A program made the position numbers and the translations under genes. 20,309 nucleotides of DNA, from contig CAZRNU010000050.1 in the NCBI GenBank assembly GCA_964601515.1, forward strand, positions 1 through 20,309. The letters run 5' to 3'. This document shows, piece by piece, positions 7,851-15,698 of the stretch. The first letter of the stretch is position 1, and each line of letters starts with the position of its first letter. The notes beneath the pieces are model-generated. The model had not been told where the DNA came from. It did not search any database and was given only the letters and a program-made list of their open reading frames with translations. This DNA is from PWND01 sp964601515 (lineage in GTDB: Bacteria > Bacteroidota > Bacteroidia > Bacteroidales > UBA7960).

Positions 7851-9524
7851 ATGTTATTTACACAAATGGGTCTTTCCCATGAAATTCTTAAAGGCATAAA
7901 AGCCTTAGGATATGAGACAGCTACCCCCATTCAGGAAAAAGTTATTCCTGCACTACTAGAAAAAAAACGCGACATTATCGGCTTAGCGCAAACAGGCACC
8001 GGCAAAACCGCAGCATTTGGATTACCTGCTCTTGAAGAAATAAACATCGGAGCACCCTATCCACAACTATTGGTACTTAGCCCAACAAGGGAATTATGTT
8101 TGCAAATTACAAGAGATCTTGAGTCATACAGCAAATACATTGACGGCATTAAAATTGTTCCTGTTTATGGTGGTGCATCTATGGAAACTCAGATAAAACA
8201 ACTCAAGCAAGGAGCACAAATAGTTGTTGCTACTCCGGGAAGAATTTACGACTTAGTAAGAAGGAAAAAAATAAACTTGTCAAAAATTTCTACATTAGTT
8301 CTTGACGAGGCAGACGAAATGTTAAAAATGGGTTTCAGAGAAGATGTTGATGCTATTTTAGCGACTACTCCTTCTGAAAAAAACACCTTGTTGTTTTCAG
8401 CCACAATGGCACCTGATATAATGTCAATTACAAGGAATTACATGAGAAATCCATTAGAAATAATTGCAGGAACAAAAAACTCTGTTGCTGAGAATTTATC
8501 TCACATATTTCATGTTGTACAACAAAAAGACAGGTATAATGCTTTAAAAAGAGTGGTTGACTATTATCCTGAAATATATGGTATTGTATTTTGCCGCACA
8601 AGACAAGAAACAAAAGATGTAGCTGCAAAACTAATGAGTGATGGATATAACGCCGAAGCACTTCACGGAGATCTTTCACAGTCGCAGAGAGACTATGTGA
8701 TGCAAAAATTTCGCGAAAAAAACATTAGTGTTCTTGTTGCTACAGATGTTGCAGCAAGAGGACTAGATGTAAACAACCTGACACATGTTATTAACTTCAA
8801 CCTTCCGGATGATATAGAGATTTACACTCATAGAACAGGAAGAACCGGAAGAGCCGGAAAAGATGGAGCTGCAGTAACTATAATAACAGCAAAAGAACGT
8901 AGCAGAGTATCTCAAATAGAAAAGGCTTTGAAAAAAAGCTTTGAGCAAAAGCCTGTTCCTGGCGGCAAAGAAATTTGCGAAATACAATTGTTAAAAACAG
9001 TAGAAAAACTAAAAAATTCGTTTGTTGCAGAAAATCAGATATCTCAATATATGGATAGCGTTAATGAAATGCTAAGTGATCTTTCCAAAGAAGACATTAT
9101 TAAAAGAATAGTTTCTTCAGAATTAAATCGCTTTCTTGAATATTACAAAAACGCACCAGACTTAAATATTAAAAGTACTGCATCAGACAGCGGCTCTGAT
9201 TCAAAATCAAGAAGAAGAGAAAGAAAGAACAACTCAATGTCACGAGTTCTGTTTAATGTTGGCAAAGGCAAAAACATCACAAAAAGAGACATTATTGACA
9301 TGTTGATTAATATGCCGGGAGCAAGAAACATTGACATTGGCAATATTGAAATATACAAAAGAGCCTCCTCTGTAGAAGTAGAAAGCAAAATGGCAAAGCA
9401 AGTAGTTAAAGAACTAAACCGCATAAGTTTCAAAGGCGTAAATATTGAAGCGGAAGAGAATTTCGAATTTCAAGGAAATGATTTTCGCGATAGAAATAAA
9501 GGGCCGAGAGGCAGAAGAAGGTAA
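7851..9524 (+). CDS. deaD: DEAD-box ATP-dependent RNA helicase with DbpA-type C-terminal domain
   Basis: This 557-residue enzyme unwinds or remodels RNA using ATP, probably in ribosome assembly, mRNA decay or cold adaptation. All core motifs are present: Q motif (about 20-30, ATPIQ), motif I AQTGTGKT (46-53), PTRE (78-81), TPGR (128-131), DEAD (152-155), SAT (183-185), VATDVAARGLD (about 296-306) and HRTGRTGR (327-334). Residues about 465-542 look like the DbpA/CsdA RNA-recognition fold (VLFNVGKGKNITKRDIIDML), and the protein ends in a basic RDRNKGPRGRRR tail. DeaD/CsdA is the best match by architecture, though orthology to a named member is not certain. The gene stands alone, with a long leader before it and its own terminator after it. 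Confidence 0.93.
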   Translation: MLFTQMGLSHEILKGIKALGYETATPIQEKVIPALLEKKRDIIGLAQTGTGKTAAFGLPALEEINIGAPYPQLLVLSPTRELCLQITRDLESYSKYIDGIKIVPVYGGASMETQIKQLKQGAQIVVATPGRIYDLVRRKKINLSKISTLVLDEADEMLKMGFREDVDAILATTPSEKNTLLFSATMAPDIMSITRNYMRNPLEIIAGTKNSVAENLSHIFHVVQQKDRYNALKRVVDYYPEIYGIVFCRTRQETKDVAAKLMSDGYNAEALHGDLSQSQRDYVMQKFREKNISVLVATDVAARGLDVNNLTHVINFNLPDDIEIYTHRTGRTGRAGKDGAAVTIITAKERSRVSQIEKALKKSFEQKPVPGGKEICEIQLLKTVEKLKNSFVAENQISQYMDSVNEMLSDLSKEDIIKRIVSSELNRFLEYYKNAPDLNIKSTASDSGSDSKSRRRERKNNSMSRVLFNVGKGKNITKRDIIDMLINMPGARNIDIGNIEIYKRASSVEVESKMAKQVVKELNRISFKGVNIEAEENFEFQGNDFRDRNKGPRGRRR

Positions 9525-9590
9525 GTTTGAAATACAAACCCTAAAGATTTAAATTATTTCTGTGGGTAAGATTTCTGAAAACAAGTATAA

Positions 9591-9633
9591 AGTTGTCGGT
9601 CAAATAAATAGCCGACAACTTTTTTTTATTTTT
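9591..9633 (+). terminator. Rho-independent terminator after the helicase gene
   Basis: AGTTGTCGGT (9591-9600) pairs with GCCGACAACT (9611-9620), ten pairs including one G-U, around a 10-nt loop. A run of T follows at 9620-9627 and continues after a single A. Confidence 0.9.
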
Positions 9634-9634
9634 G
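9627..9634 (+). promoter_or_regulatory. Candidate -7 element for the 9660-13735 operon
   Basis: TATTTTTG fits TAnnTTTG and lies 25 bp before the first start codon of the operon. It overlaps the T-tract of the preceding terminator, so a chance match in T-rich DNA is possible; no TTG is found at the right spacing. Confidence 0.3.
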
Positions 9635-9659
9635 TTGTTATGATTTAAACAATAAGAAG

Positions 9660-10010
9660 ATGGGCAAACTTATAGATGAGTTTCACAGCTATCGTGAAAA
9701 GATGAATAAAAAAATCCTTGCTGTTGACAACAAGGTAATGAAGCGCATATACAGTGCAGATGCATTAACATATATTGATGGCGCGCTATCATCAAAAACT
9801 AAAGAGATGCTTGGCTTAGTAAGTTCGATGGTATTAAGATGCGACGATTGTGTTAAATACCACCTCGAAAAATGCCATGAATTAGGTGTAACAAAAGAAG
9901 AGCTTTTTGAAATATTTTCAGTAGCCAATATAGTGGGTGGAACCATTGTTATACCTCATACAAGAAGAGCTCTGGAGTTTTGGGAAGCACTCGAAGAAAA
10001 CAATTCCTAA
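9660..10010 (+). CDS. Carboxymuconolactone decarboxylase / AhpD-like protein
   Basis: This is a 116-residue cytoplasmic helical protein. C61-x-x-C64-x-x-x-H68 (RCDDCVKYHLEKC) and the following GVTKEELFEIFSVANIVGG match the CMD/AhpD fold, in which the CxxC pair can act in thiol-disulfide exchange and peroxide defence. Short CMD members of this length are common, and many have no known substrate. It opens the acpS-ligase-ACP-KBL gene run. The reason for that link is not clear from sequence; it may simply share the promoter. Confidence 0.85.
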   Translation: MGKLIDEFHSYREKMNKKILAVDNKVMKRIYSADALTYIDGALSSKTKEMLGLVSSMVLRCDDCVKYHLEKCHELGVTKEELFEIFSVANIVGGTIVIPHTRRALEFWEALEENNS

Positions 10011-10075
10011 AAATTTTTAAACATATCTCTACAACAAAATATTTTTTTCTATATTGCAGTCCAAATAATAAAAAG

Positions 10076-10459
10076 TTGATTGCAGGAATAGGAACAGATA
10101 TAATTGAAGTTGACAGAATAAAGAAACAGCTTTCAGAGCATTCTGGTCTGAAAGAAGATTTATTTACCTCCTGCGAAATTAACTATTGCGAAAGCAAAAT
10201 CAATAAGGCTCAACATTATGCAGCAAGGTTTGCAGCAAAGGAAGCTTTTCTAAAAGCCCTTGGAACCGGATTAATTAATGGGATGAGATTTACAGACATA
10301 GAGATTCAAAATGATGAAGCAGGCAAACCTTGCATTCAATTATACGGCAAGGTCCTCGAGTACTATCACCAGCATAATATTTCTTCAATTCATTTATCAA
10401 TATCACATATTGGCAGCATTGCCAATGCAATAGTATTAACCGAAAAACAACCAAACTGA
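10076..10459 (+). CDS. acpS: Holo-[acyl-carrier-protein] synthase (TTG start)
   Basis: The protein transfers 4'-phosphopantetheine from CoA to the serine of acyl carrier protein. It has about 127 residues, normal for AcpS. It begins IAGIGTDIIEVDRI, which carries the conserved metal-binding Asp, and contains RFAAKEAFLKALGTG with the second metal ligand Glu; ISHIGSIANAIVL closes the fold. I chose the TTG at 10076, which places the family's usual Met-Ile-x-Gly-Ile-Gly at the N-terminus. The in-frame ATG at 9980 would overlap the previous gene by 31 bp and add 32 residues unlike AcpS. The gene is followed 6 bp later by the ligase gene. Being next to a free-standing ACP suggests it activates that carrier, although as the possible sole AcpS it may also serve fatty-acid ACP. 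Confidence 0.9.
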   Translation: MIAGIGTDIIEVDRIKKQLSEHSGLKEDLFTSCEINYCESKINKAQHYAARFAAKEAFLKALGTGLINGMRFTDIEIQNDEAGKPCIQLYGKVLEYYHQHNISSIHLSISHIGSIANAIVLTEKQPN

Positions 10460-10465
10460 AACACT

Positions 10466-12166
10466 ATGTCAAACATTGGATCTTATGATGAAAAAGTAAA
10501 AAACTTCAGCTGGAAGATTGCTGAGGAGGAATTAGATTACAAGCCCGGCCAACCTATAAATATTGGATGGTACTGCTCAGACAGAATTTGCCAAATGGGA
10601 AAAGGCGATAAATATGCCTTACTTTGGGAAAACGCATTGGGAGTTGAAAAAAAATACACTTATAATGACCTTAGGTTAACATCAAACACTATAGGGCATT
10701 TTCTTCGTTCAATAGGCATTGAGGCAGAAGATAGAGTGTGTATTTTTCTGGAAAGAATCCCTGAGTTGTATTTGAGTTTTGTGGGTATTCTAAAGATTGG
10801 CGCTATTGCTCAACCTCTTTTCTCTGCATTTGGAGAAGAATCTCTTTTTATTCGACTAGAAAATGCCGGAACAAAGGCTATTATTACTCAAAGAAAACAT
10901 CTTGGAAAAGTTAGAAAAATAATTGATAAATTACCAAATTTACAACACATTATTGTTGTTGACCATGATGGTAAAAAGGAATTAATGGATAATGAAGTTG
11001 TTTTCTCATTAGAAACTGCAACTCCTGTTGAAGACCTTAAAATTCATCCAACAGTAGCCGAATCACCATCGGTATTGCATTATACTTCAGGCACAACAGG
11101 GCAGCCTAAAGGAGTTAAGCACGTTCATTACTCATTAATTTCTCAATATCTGACAACAAAGTGGGTTCTCGACCTTCAGGATGATGATATTTACTGGTGT
11201 ACTGCCGACCCGGGCTGGGTTACAGGTACATCATACGGCATTATAGGACCATTCTCTATGGGCGTTACTCAATGTGTTCTTGAGGCAGGTTTCTCTGCCG
11301 AAGCATGGTACAAATTTATTGAAAAGTATAAAATTTCCATGTGGTACTCTGCTCCTACCGCAATTAGATCATTAATGAAGGCCGGAGAAGAAATCATTAA
11401 AAAGTTTAATTTATCAAGCCTAAGACATCTTGCAAGCGTTGGTGAACCTTTAAATTCAGAAGCTGTAATCTGGTCGGAAAGAGTTTTAGGAATGCCATTT
11501 TATGATACTTATTGGCAAACGGAAACCGGTTCAATGATACTTTGTAATTACCCGGGAATGAAAGTAAAGCCGGGTTCAATGGGCAAACCATTCCCGGGAA
11601 TTACCGCGGCAATTTTGGATATAAAAACTTTTGAACCGGTTGAACAAGGAGTTGTTGGCCTAATCGGACTTAAACCTGACTGGCCGGCTCTAATGCGTAC
11701 ATACTGGAATAACGAAGAGACTTTTAAGAAAAAATTTGAAAACGGCTGGTATTTACCCGGCGACCGTGCAAGAATTGACAGTGATGGCTATTATTGGTTC
11801 GTAGGAAGAGACGACGATGTAATTAATACCGGCGGTCACCTTGTAAGCCCATTTGAAGTCGAATCTGCCCTTCTTGAAAATGAAGCAGTTGCTGAATCTG
11901 CTGTGGTAAGCAAACCTGATGAAATAAACATGGAGGTTGTAAAAGCTTTCGTAACGCTAAAACCCGGATTTGAAGCAAACGACGACACTGAGCTACTAAT
12001 TATGAATTTTATTCGCAAAAAACTTTCTCCTTTAGCTATGCCTCAGGAAATTGAGTTTATTGATAAGTTACCAAAAACCAGAAGCGGTAAAATTATGAGA
12101 AGAATTTTACACGCTCAAGAATGGGGTGAAGAAATTGGCGACACCTCTACCCTTGAAGATGATTAA
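10466..12166 (+). CDS. AMP-forming acyl-CoA synthetase, acetyl-CoA-synthetase-like (AcsA type)
   Basis: This 566-residue enzyme of the ANL family adenylates a carboxylic acid and passes it to a thiol. Motifs seen: phosphate-binding loop HYTSGTTGQPKG (205-216), WCTADPGWVTGTSYG (about 244-258), YDTYWQTETG (346-355), PGDRARIDSDGYYWFVGRDD, INTGGHLVSPFEVES, and KTRSGKIMRR with the catalytic lysine at 542. The length and motifs fit the short AcsA type of Bacillus. The second aromatic of the YWQTETG pair is Trp, as in acetyl-CoA synthetases, where it closes the acyl pocket; this favours acetate or propionate over long chains. It lies between acpS and a free-standing ACP, so the acceptor might be CoA or the ACP thiol. 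Confidence 0.88.
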   Translation: MSNIGSYDEKVKNFSWKIAEEELDYKPGQPINIGWYCSDRICQMGKGDKYALLWENALGVEKKYTYNDLRLTSNTIGHFLRSIGIEAEDRVCIFLERIPELYLSFVGILKIGAIAQPLFSAFGEESLFIRLENAGTKAIITQRKHLGKVRKIIDKLPNLQHIIVVDHDGKKELMDNEVVFSLETATPVEDLKIHPTVAESPSVLHYTSGTTGQPKGVKHVHYSLISQYLTTKWVLDLQDDDIYWCTADPGWVTGTSYGIIGPFSMGVTQCVLEAGFSAEAWYKFIEKYKISMWYSAPTAIRSLMKAGEEIIKKFNLSSLRHLASVGEPLNSEAVIWSERVLGMPFYDTYWQTETGSMILCNYPGMKVKPGSMGKPFPGITAAILDIKTFEPVEQGVVGLIGLKPDWPALMRTYWNNEETFKKKFENGWYLPGDRARIDSDGYYWFVGRDDDVINTGGHLVSPFEVESALLENEAVAESAVVSKPDEINMEVVKAFVTLKPGFEANDDTELLIMNFIRKKLSPLAMPQEIEFIDKLPKTRSGKIMRRILHAQEWGEEIGDTSTLEDD

Positions 12167-12226
12167 TAGATTTTTTTTGATTTTTATAAATAAACTTTAG
12201 TACTAACCATTAACACATTTAGAATT

Positions 12227-12475
12227 ATGGAAGAAATGAAAGACATCGTATTGCAATACGTTATTGACGAATATCTGGAAGATCCGGACGAAGAGATAAC
12301 TTATGAAACTCCGCTAATCTCTGGTGGGATAGTAGACTCATTCTCAATGGTTTCTTTAAAAAGATTTCTTGAGAATAAATACAAAATTTCTATTCCTGAT
12401 GAAGACGCCTCTCCTGAAGCATTTGACTCGGTGAATAAAATTGTTTCTTTAGTAAACAGATTTCTGAATAAATAA
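12227..12475 (+). CDS. Free-standing acyl carrier protein
   Basis: This 82-residue acidic protein has the four-helix ACP pattern. The phosphopantetheine site is GGIVDSFSMVSL with Ser38; the usual Asp-Ser-Leu is Asp-Ser-Phe here. It is unlikely to be the housekeeping AcpP, which is near invariant at DSLDTVE and sits in fatty-acid genes. It lies 60 bp after the ligase gene and 12 bp before the KBL-like gene, with acpS two genes upstream. A dedicated carrier that hands an acyl group to the KBL-like enzyme is the simplest reading. An alternative start at Met4 would shorten it by three residues. Confidence 0.88.
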   Translation: MEEMKDIVLQYVIDEYLEDPDEEITYETPLISGGIVDSFSMVSLKRFLENKYKISIPDEDASPEAFDSVNKIVSLVNRFLNK

Positions 12476-12487
12476 AAAAGCAAAACT

Positions 12488-13735
12488 ATGGCTTATAGCG
12501 AAAAGGTAAGACAAATGTTCCAGGGCACATTGCAGGGAATGCAAAATGATGGCCTTTTTAAGCAGGAACGTTTTATTCATTCAAGTCAGGCTGCCGATAT
12601 TGAAGTTGAATTTCCAACCGGAGCTTCTTTGAAGAAAGTTATAAATATGTGTGCCAATAACTATCTGGGACTATCCAGTCATCCTGATGTTGTAAAGGCT
12701 GCTCATGAAGGCCTTGACACCAGAGGTTATGGAATGTCGTCGGTTAGATTTATTTGCGGAACACAAGACATTCATAAGGAGCTTGAGAGGAAAATAACGG
12801 AATTTCTTGGCACAGAAGACACTATTCTTTTTCCATCATGCATGGATGCCAATGCCGGTGTTTTTGAGGCAATTCTTGGAAGTGAAGATGTAATGATTAG
12901 CGACCGATTAGTTCACGCCTCAATTATTGACGGAATGCGTTTGTGCAGTGCAATGCATGACACATTCAAGCATTCAGACATGGCTCATCTTGAATCTAAG
13001 CTACAACTTCATTCAGACAAAAGGCTTAAGATGGTTATAACTGATGGAGTTTTCTCAATGGACGGAGATACTGCTAAGTTGGATGAAATGGTTGCATTGT
13101 GTGAGAAATATGATGCTATGCTTTTTGTTGATGATTCCCACTCAAGCGGTTTCATAGGAAGAACAGGTCGTGGAACTCACGAGCATTGTAATGTAATAGG
13201 AAAAATTGACATTATAACTACAACTTTCGGCAAAGCTTTAGGCGGTGCCTCCGGCGGATGTGTATCAGGAAGAAAAGAGCTGGTTGAAATGTGCAGACAA
13301 AAAGCTCGACCATACCTATTCTCTAATACAATTGCCCCCGTAGTAGTTGCAGGCGTATTAAGAGTTCTCGATATACTTTCACTTTCTACAGAAAGAAGAG
13401 ACAAGCTAGAAAAGAATACTGAATTCTGGAGAAAAGGACTGCTTGATGCAGGATTTGTATTAAAAGAAGGAAATACTCCAATCGTTCCTGTAATGTTGTT
13501 CAATGCCAAACTTTCTCAGGATTTTTCAAGAGACCTTTTTGAAGAAGGAATATACGCCGTAGGCTTTTTCTTCCCTGTTGTTCCACAAGGTCAAGCGCGT
13601 ATTCGCACTCAGATTTCTGCCGGACATGATATGCACCACCTTGAAAAAGCTCTGAATGCGTTTATTAAAGTAGGAAAGAAGTATGACATTCTCGGAAAAA
13701 CTAAAAAAGAAATTGTTGATATGTACGGTATGTAG
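12488..13735 (+). CDS. kbl: Alpha-oxoamine synthase, glycine C-acetyltransferase (KBL) type
   Basis: This 415-residue PLP enzyme condenses an amino acid with an acyl thioester and releases CO2. The PLP lysine is K249 in TFGKALGGASGG; VDDSH (D215, D216, H218) and LVHASIIDG (H143) are the usual cofactor contacts. The stretches MCANNYLGL, SVRFICGTQDIHKELE, ITDGVFSMDGD, RPYLFSN and GFFFPVVPQGQARIRTQ are very close to E. coli KBL, which makes 2-amino-3-ketobutyrate from glycine and acetyl-CoA. Bacteroides-type serine palmitoyltransferase differs clearly at these sites. No threonine dehydrogenase gene, KBL's usual partner, is nearby; instead it follows a dedicated ACP and an AcsA-like ligase. The acyl donor could therefore be an acyl-ACP. 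An N-terminal extension of about 10 residues relative to E. coli KBL is present. Confidence 0.87.
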   Translation: MAYSEKVRQMFQGTLQGMQNDGLFKQERFIHSSQAADIEVEFPTGASLKKVINMCANNYLGLSSHPDVVKAAHEGLDTRGYGMSSVRFICGTQDIHKELERKITEFLGTEDTILFPSCMDANAGVFEAILGSEDVMISDRLVHASIIDGMRLCSAMHDTFKHSDMAHLESKLQLHSDKRLKMVITDGVFSMDGDTAKLDEMVALCEKYDAMLFVDDSHSSGFIGRTGRGTHEHCNVIGKIDIITTTFGKALGGASGGCVSGRKELVEMCRQKARPYLFSNTIAPVVVAGVLRVLDILSLSTERRDKLEKNTEFWRKGLLDAGFVLKEGNTPIVPVMLFNAKLSQDFSRDLFEEGIYAVGFFFPVVPQGQARIRTQISAGHDMHHLEKALNAFIKVGKKYDILGKTKKEIVDMYGM

Positions 13736-13751
13736 ATAACTTTTTTAGATA

Positions 13752-13800
13752 AAAAAAAGAATGGCTGTGAAAAAACTTTACTTCTCAGCCATTTCTTTTT
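13752..13800 (+). terminator. Terminator after the KBL-like gene
   Basis: AATGGCTG (13760-13767) pairs with CAGCCATT (13786-13793) around an 18-nt loop, with an A-run before and a T-rich run after. It closes the plus-strand operon that begins at 9660. Confidence 0.75.
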
Positions 13801-14059
13801 AAGCTGTTAATAAAGGAAGATACAAATATTACAAGCATAATCAAAAAAACAAAAATACGGATTGCAATCGTTTAAACAATTATTTAATACTGTAAATTGC
13901 TTTTTTTTGTGGTTTATTGGCAGGCTATAAAATAAATATTCTTATATTTGCATTAATTAAATATTTATATTTTTTGATTTAAAAAATAGTTCTACTATTT
14001 TTTATTTTAGATTTGCATAGACTAAACACAATTAGTAGATCAACATAAGACCTCAAAAA
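13801..14059 (+). promoter_or_regulatory. Promoter region and leader of the siaC-like gene
   Basis: TTG (13917-13919), 23 bp, then TATATTTGC (13943-13951) fits the Bacteroidota promoter pattern. A second -7-like TAGATTTGC sits at 14008-14016. Between them is a dyad, AAAAAATAG (13981-13989) and CTATTTTTT (13995-14003), with a 5-nt loop, followed by a T-rich stretch. In a transcript from the first promoter it would form an AU-rich hairpin resembling a weak attenuator. I see no coding sequence in this stretch. Confidence 0.5.
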
Positions 14060-14491
14060 ATGAATCAAATTTCGTATCAGAGTATTATGATGGAGTTGGC
14101 AGACATCAAGGACAAAGAAATTGTTCATATTAAGCCGACATTAGAAACTCCTGAAATAATACTTAACAAAAAAGATGGCTTAATGAAGTTTGAAGGAAGA
14201 TCACTTCCTGAAAACCCTAAGCTGTTTTATGCCCCAATAAAAAACTGGCTGAATGCCTACGCCGAGAGTCCACATCAATACACTCACGTTACATTTAGAT
14301 TTGATTACATGAACACAACTTCTTCTAAAATGGTTATGGAAGTAATAGATATAATTAAATCTGTGGAAAGGCATAACGGCAGACTAATTATTGATTGGTA
14401 CTACCAGGAAGATGACGATGATATGATGGAGGCAGGAGAAGATTTTGCAGGTGTTACAGGTGCTGAATTTAATTTTTATTCATATCCATGA
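14060..14491 (+). CDS. siaC: SiaC-family regulatory phosphoprotein (DUF1987)
   Basis: This 143-residue cytoplasmic protein is recognisable by TLETPEIILNKKDGLMKFEG, RSLPENPKLFYAPIKNWLNAY and FDYMNTTSSKMVMEV. These correspond to the TPE, SYPEN-FF-P and YxNTSS motifs of the SiaC family. In Pseudomonas, SiaC binds and activates the diguanylate cyclase SiaD when unphosphorylated; SiaB phosphorylates one threonine in the NTSS region and the PP2C phosphatase SiaA removes it. Thr86 or Thr87 would be the matching site here. An acidic patch (EDDDDMMEAGED) near the C-terminus is unusual. No SiaB or GGDEF protein is in the window, but a PP2C phosphatase gene lies 2.2 kb downstream. The 3' end overlaps the convergent MORN gene by 23 bp. 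Confidence 0.87.
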   Translation: MNQISYQSIMMELADIKDKEIVHIKPTLETPEIILNKKDGLMKFEGRSLPENPKLFYAPIKNWLNAYAESPHQYTHVTFRFDYMNTTSSKMVMEVIDIIKSVERHNGRLIIDWYYQEDDDDMMEAGEDFAGVTGAEFNFYSYP

Positions 14492-15698
14492 AATTAATCA
14501 TCTGACCATTAATAATATTAAACTTTTCTAATCCTTCTTGACCATACATCCAAACAGGACCATCCGGTTTTCCGTTTTTATAGTTAATTATCTTTTCGAG
14601 AGTGTTGTACTCTCCTTCTTTAAAAAACAACCAAGCACCGTTTTCTTTTCCTTGTATATAAATGCCGCTCTCTTTTAATCCACCATCACTGTGTAATAAT
14701 GCCCAATATCCCTCCGGATTTCCGTCTATGTAATGCCCAATTTGCTTTATAGAACCATTAGGAAAGTAAACCACCCACTCGCCGTGATATATATTATTTT
14801 TAAACTTCCCAATAGTATATAGCTTAAAGTTAGGGTAATACGATTTCCACACTCCTGACTTAAAACCATCTTCATATTTGCCGTATACTTTCAATTCTCC
14901 ACCTCTATAATATTCGAAGTATTCTCCATTAAGAGTCCCATTGTTATAAAATGACTTAAGCATTTTATTCCCATTCTCATAATAGCCAGTATAGATTCCA
15001 TTAAGAAGTCCGCTGTCATAAATAGATAGTCTTTGCAAAGCACCATTTCGGTAATAGACCTTTAAAGTATCAGAAAATTTCCCATTTTCTTTAGTTCCGG
15101 AATAATTTATAGATTGATTGTCATAATATTCAATCCAGATTCCGTTTTCAATATCGTTTTGAACTTCATAATATTTGTGCAGATAGCCATTGGGATAATA
15201 TATCTTCTGAATACCATTTAAGGCTCCGTTTGAATATGACAATTCGCTTTCTAAATTCCCTTCAGAATAATATGTTTTAAAAGAACCATGCAATACCCCG
15301 TTTTCATAAAATGCTTTTTGTATTAATTCTCCTGATTCGTCAAAAGCCGCATAACTTCCATGTCTTTTGCCATCAGTAAAATTAATTTCTTGTTGAACTA
15401 TCCCATTATTATAAAATATATACCAACGGCCATGGGGAAAATTATTAACATACTGACCTTTTTGCCTTAAACTACTGTCTGTCAGAAACAGTTTGTATTC
15501 TCCGTCTTTAATTGTGTCATTATTATTAACAAATCCAAAATATTCCTCTTTTACAATGTTCGAATCATTATAATATATTGAAAACTTAGTGTTTTGTGCT
15601 GAAAGGCCAAAACAAAAAAACACAGAAACATTAACAATAACTATGATGCTAAAACCATGTTTTTTGGAAAAGAAAAATCTTGTAAGATTATTCAACAT
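14469..15698 (-). CDS. Secreted MORN-repeat (YwqK-like) protein
   Basis: The protein has 409 residues. A hydrophobic leader (about 15-34, ending FGLSAQ) suggests export. The rest is built almost wholly of about a dozen MORN_2-type repeats of 22-24 residues, pattern G-x-W/Y-x-x-Y-Y-x-N-G-x-L (for example HGSFKTYYSEGNLESELSY and NGEYFEYYRGGELKVYGKY). Annotation pipelines often call such proteins toxin-antitoxin YwqK-family antitoxins, but no toxin is nearby and that name should not be taken as function. Extended beta-meanders of this type usually act in protein or membrane contact. The start overlaps the chaperone stop by 11 bp, indicating translational coupling, so the two probably work together. 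Confidence 0.82.
   Translation of the reverse strand: MLNNLTRFFFSKKHGFSIIVIVNVSVFFCFGLSAQNTKFSIYYNDSNIVKEEYFGFVNNNDTIKDGEYKLFLTDSSLRQKGQYVNNFPHGRWYIFYNNGIVQQEINFTDGKRHGSYAAFDESGELIQKAFYENGVLHGSFKTYYSEGNLESELSYSNGALNGIQKIYYPNGYLHKYYEVQNDIENGIWIEYYDNQSINYSGTKENGKFSDTLKVYYRNGALQRLSIYDSGLLNGIYTGYYENGNKMLKSFYNNGTLNGEYFEYYRGGELKVYGKYEDGFKSGVWKSYYPNFKLYTIGKFKNNIYHGEWVVYFPNGSIKQIGHYIDGNPEGYWALLHSDGGLKESGIYIQGKENGAWLFFKEGEYNTLEKIINYKNGKPDGPVWMYGQEGLEKFNIINGQMINFMDMNKN

Noticed and set aside
9980..10075. ATG-initiated extension of AcpS
   Set aside because: It overlaps the preceding gene and encodes 32 residues not found in AcpS; the TTG at 10076 gives the standard N-terminus.
12488..13735. Serine palmitoyltransferase or BioF assignment
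   Set aside because: The GKALGGASGG, SVRFICGTQD and VVPQGQARIRTQ stretches match KBL closely and differ from Bacteroides SPT; the ACP neighbour alone does not justify SPT.
14469..15698. Toxin-antitoxin (YwqK antitoxin) module
   Set aside because: The name comes from MORN_2 family labels only; no toxin-like gene is adjacent and the protein looks exported.
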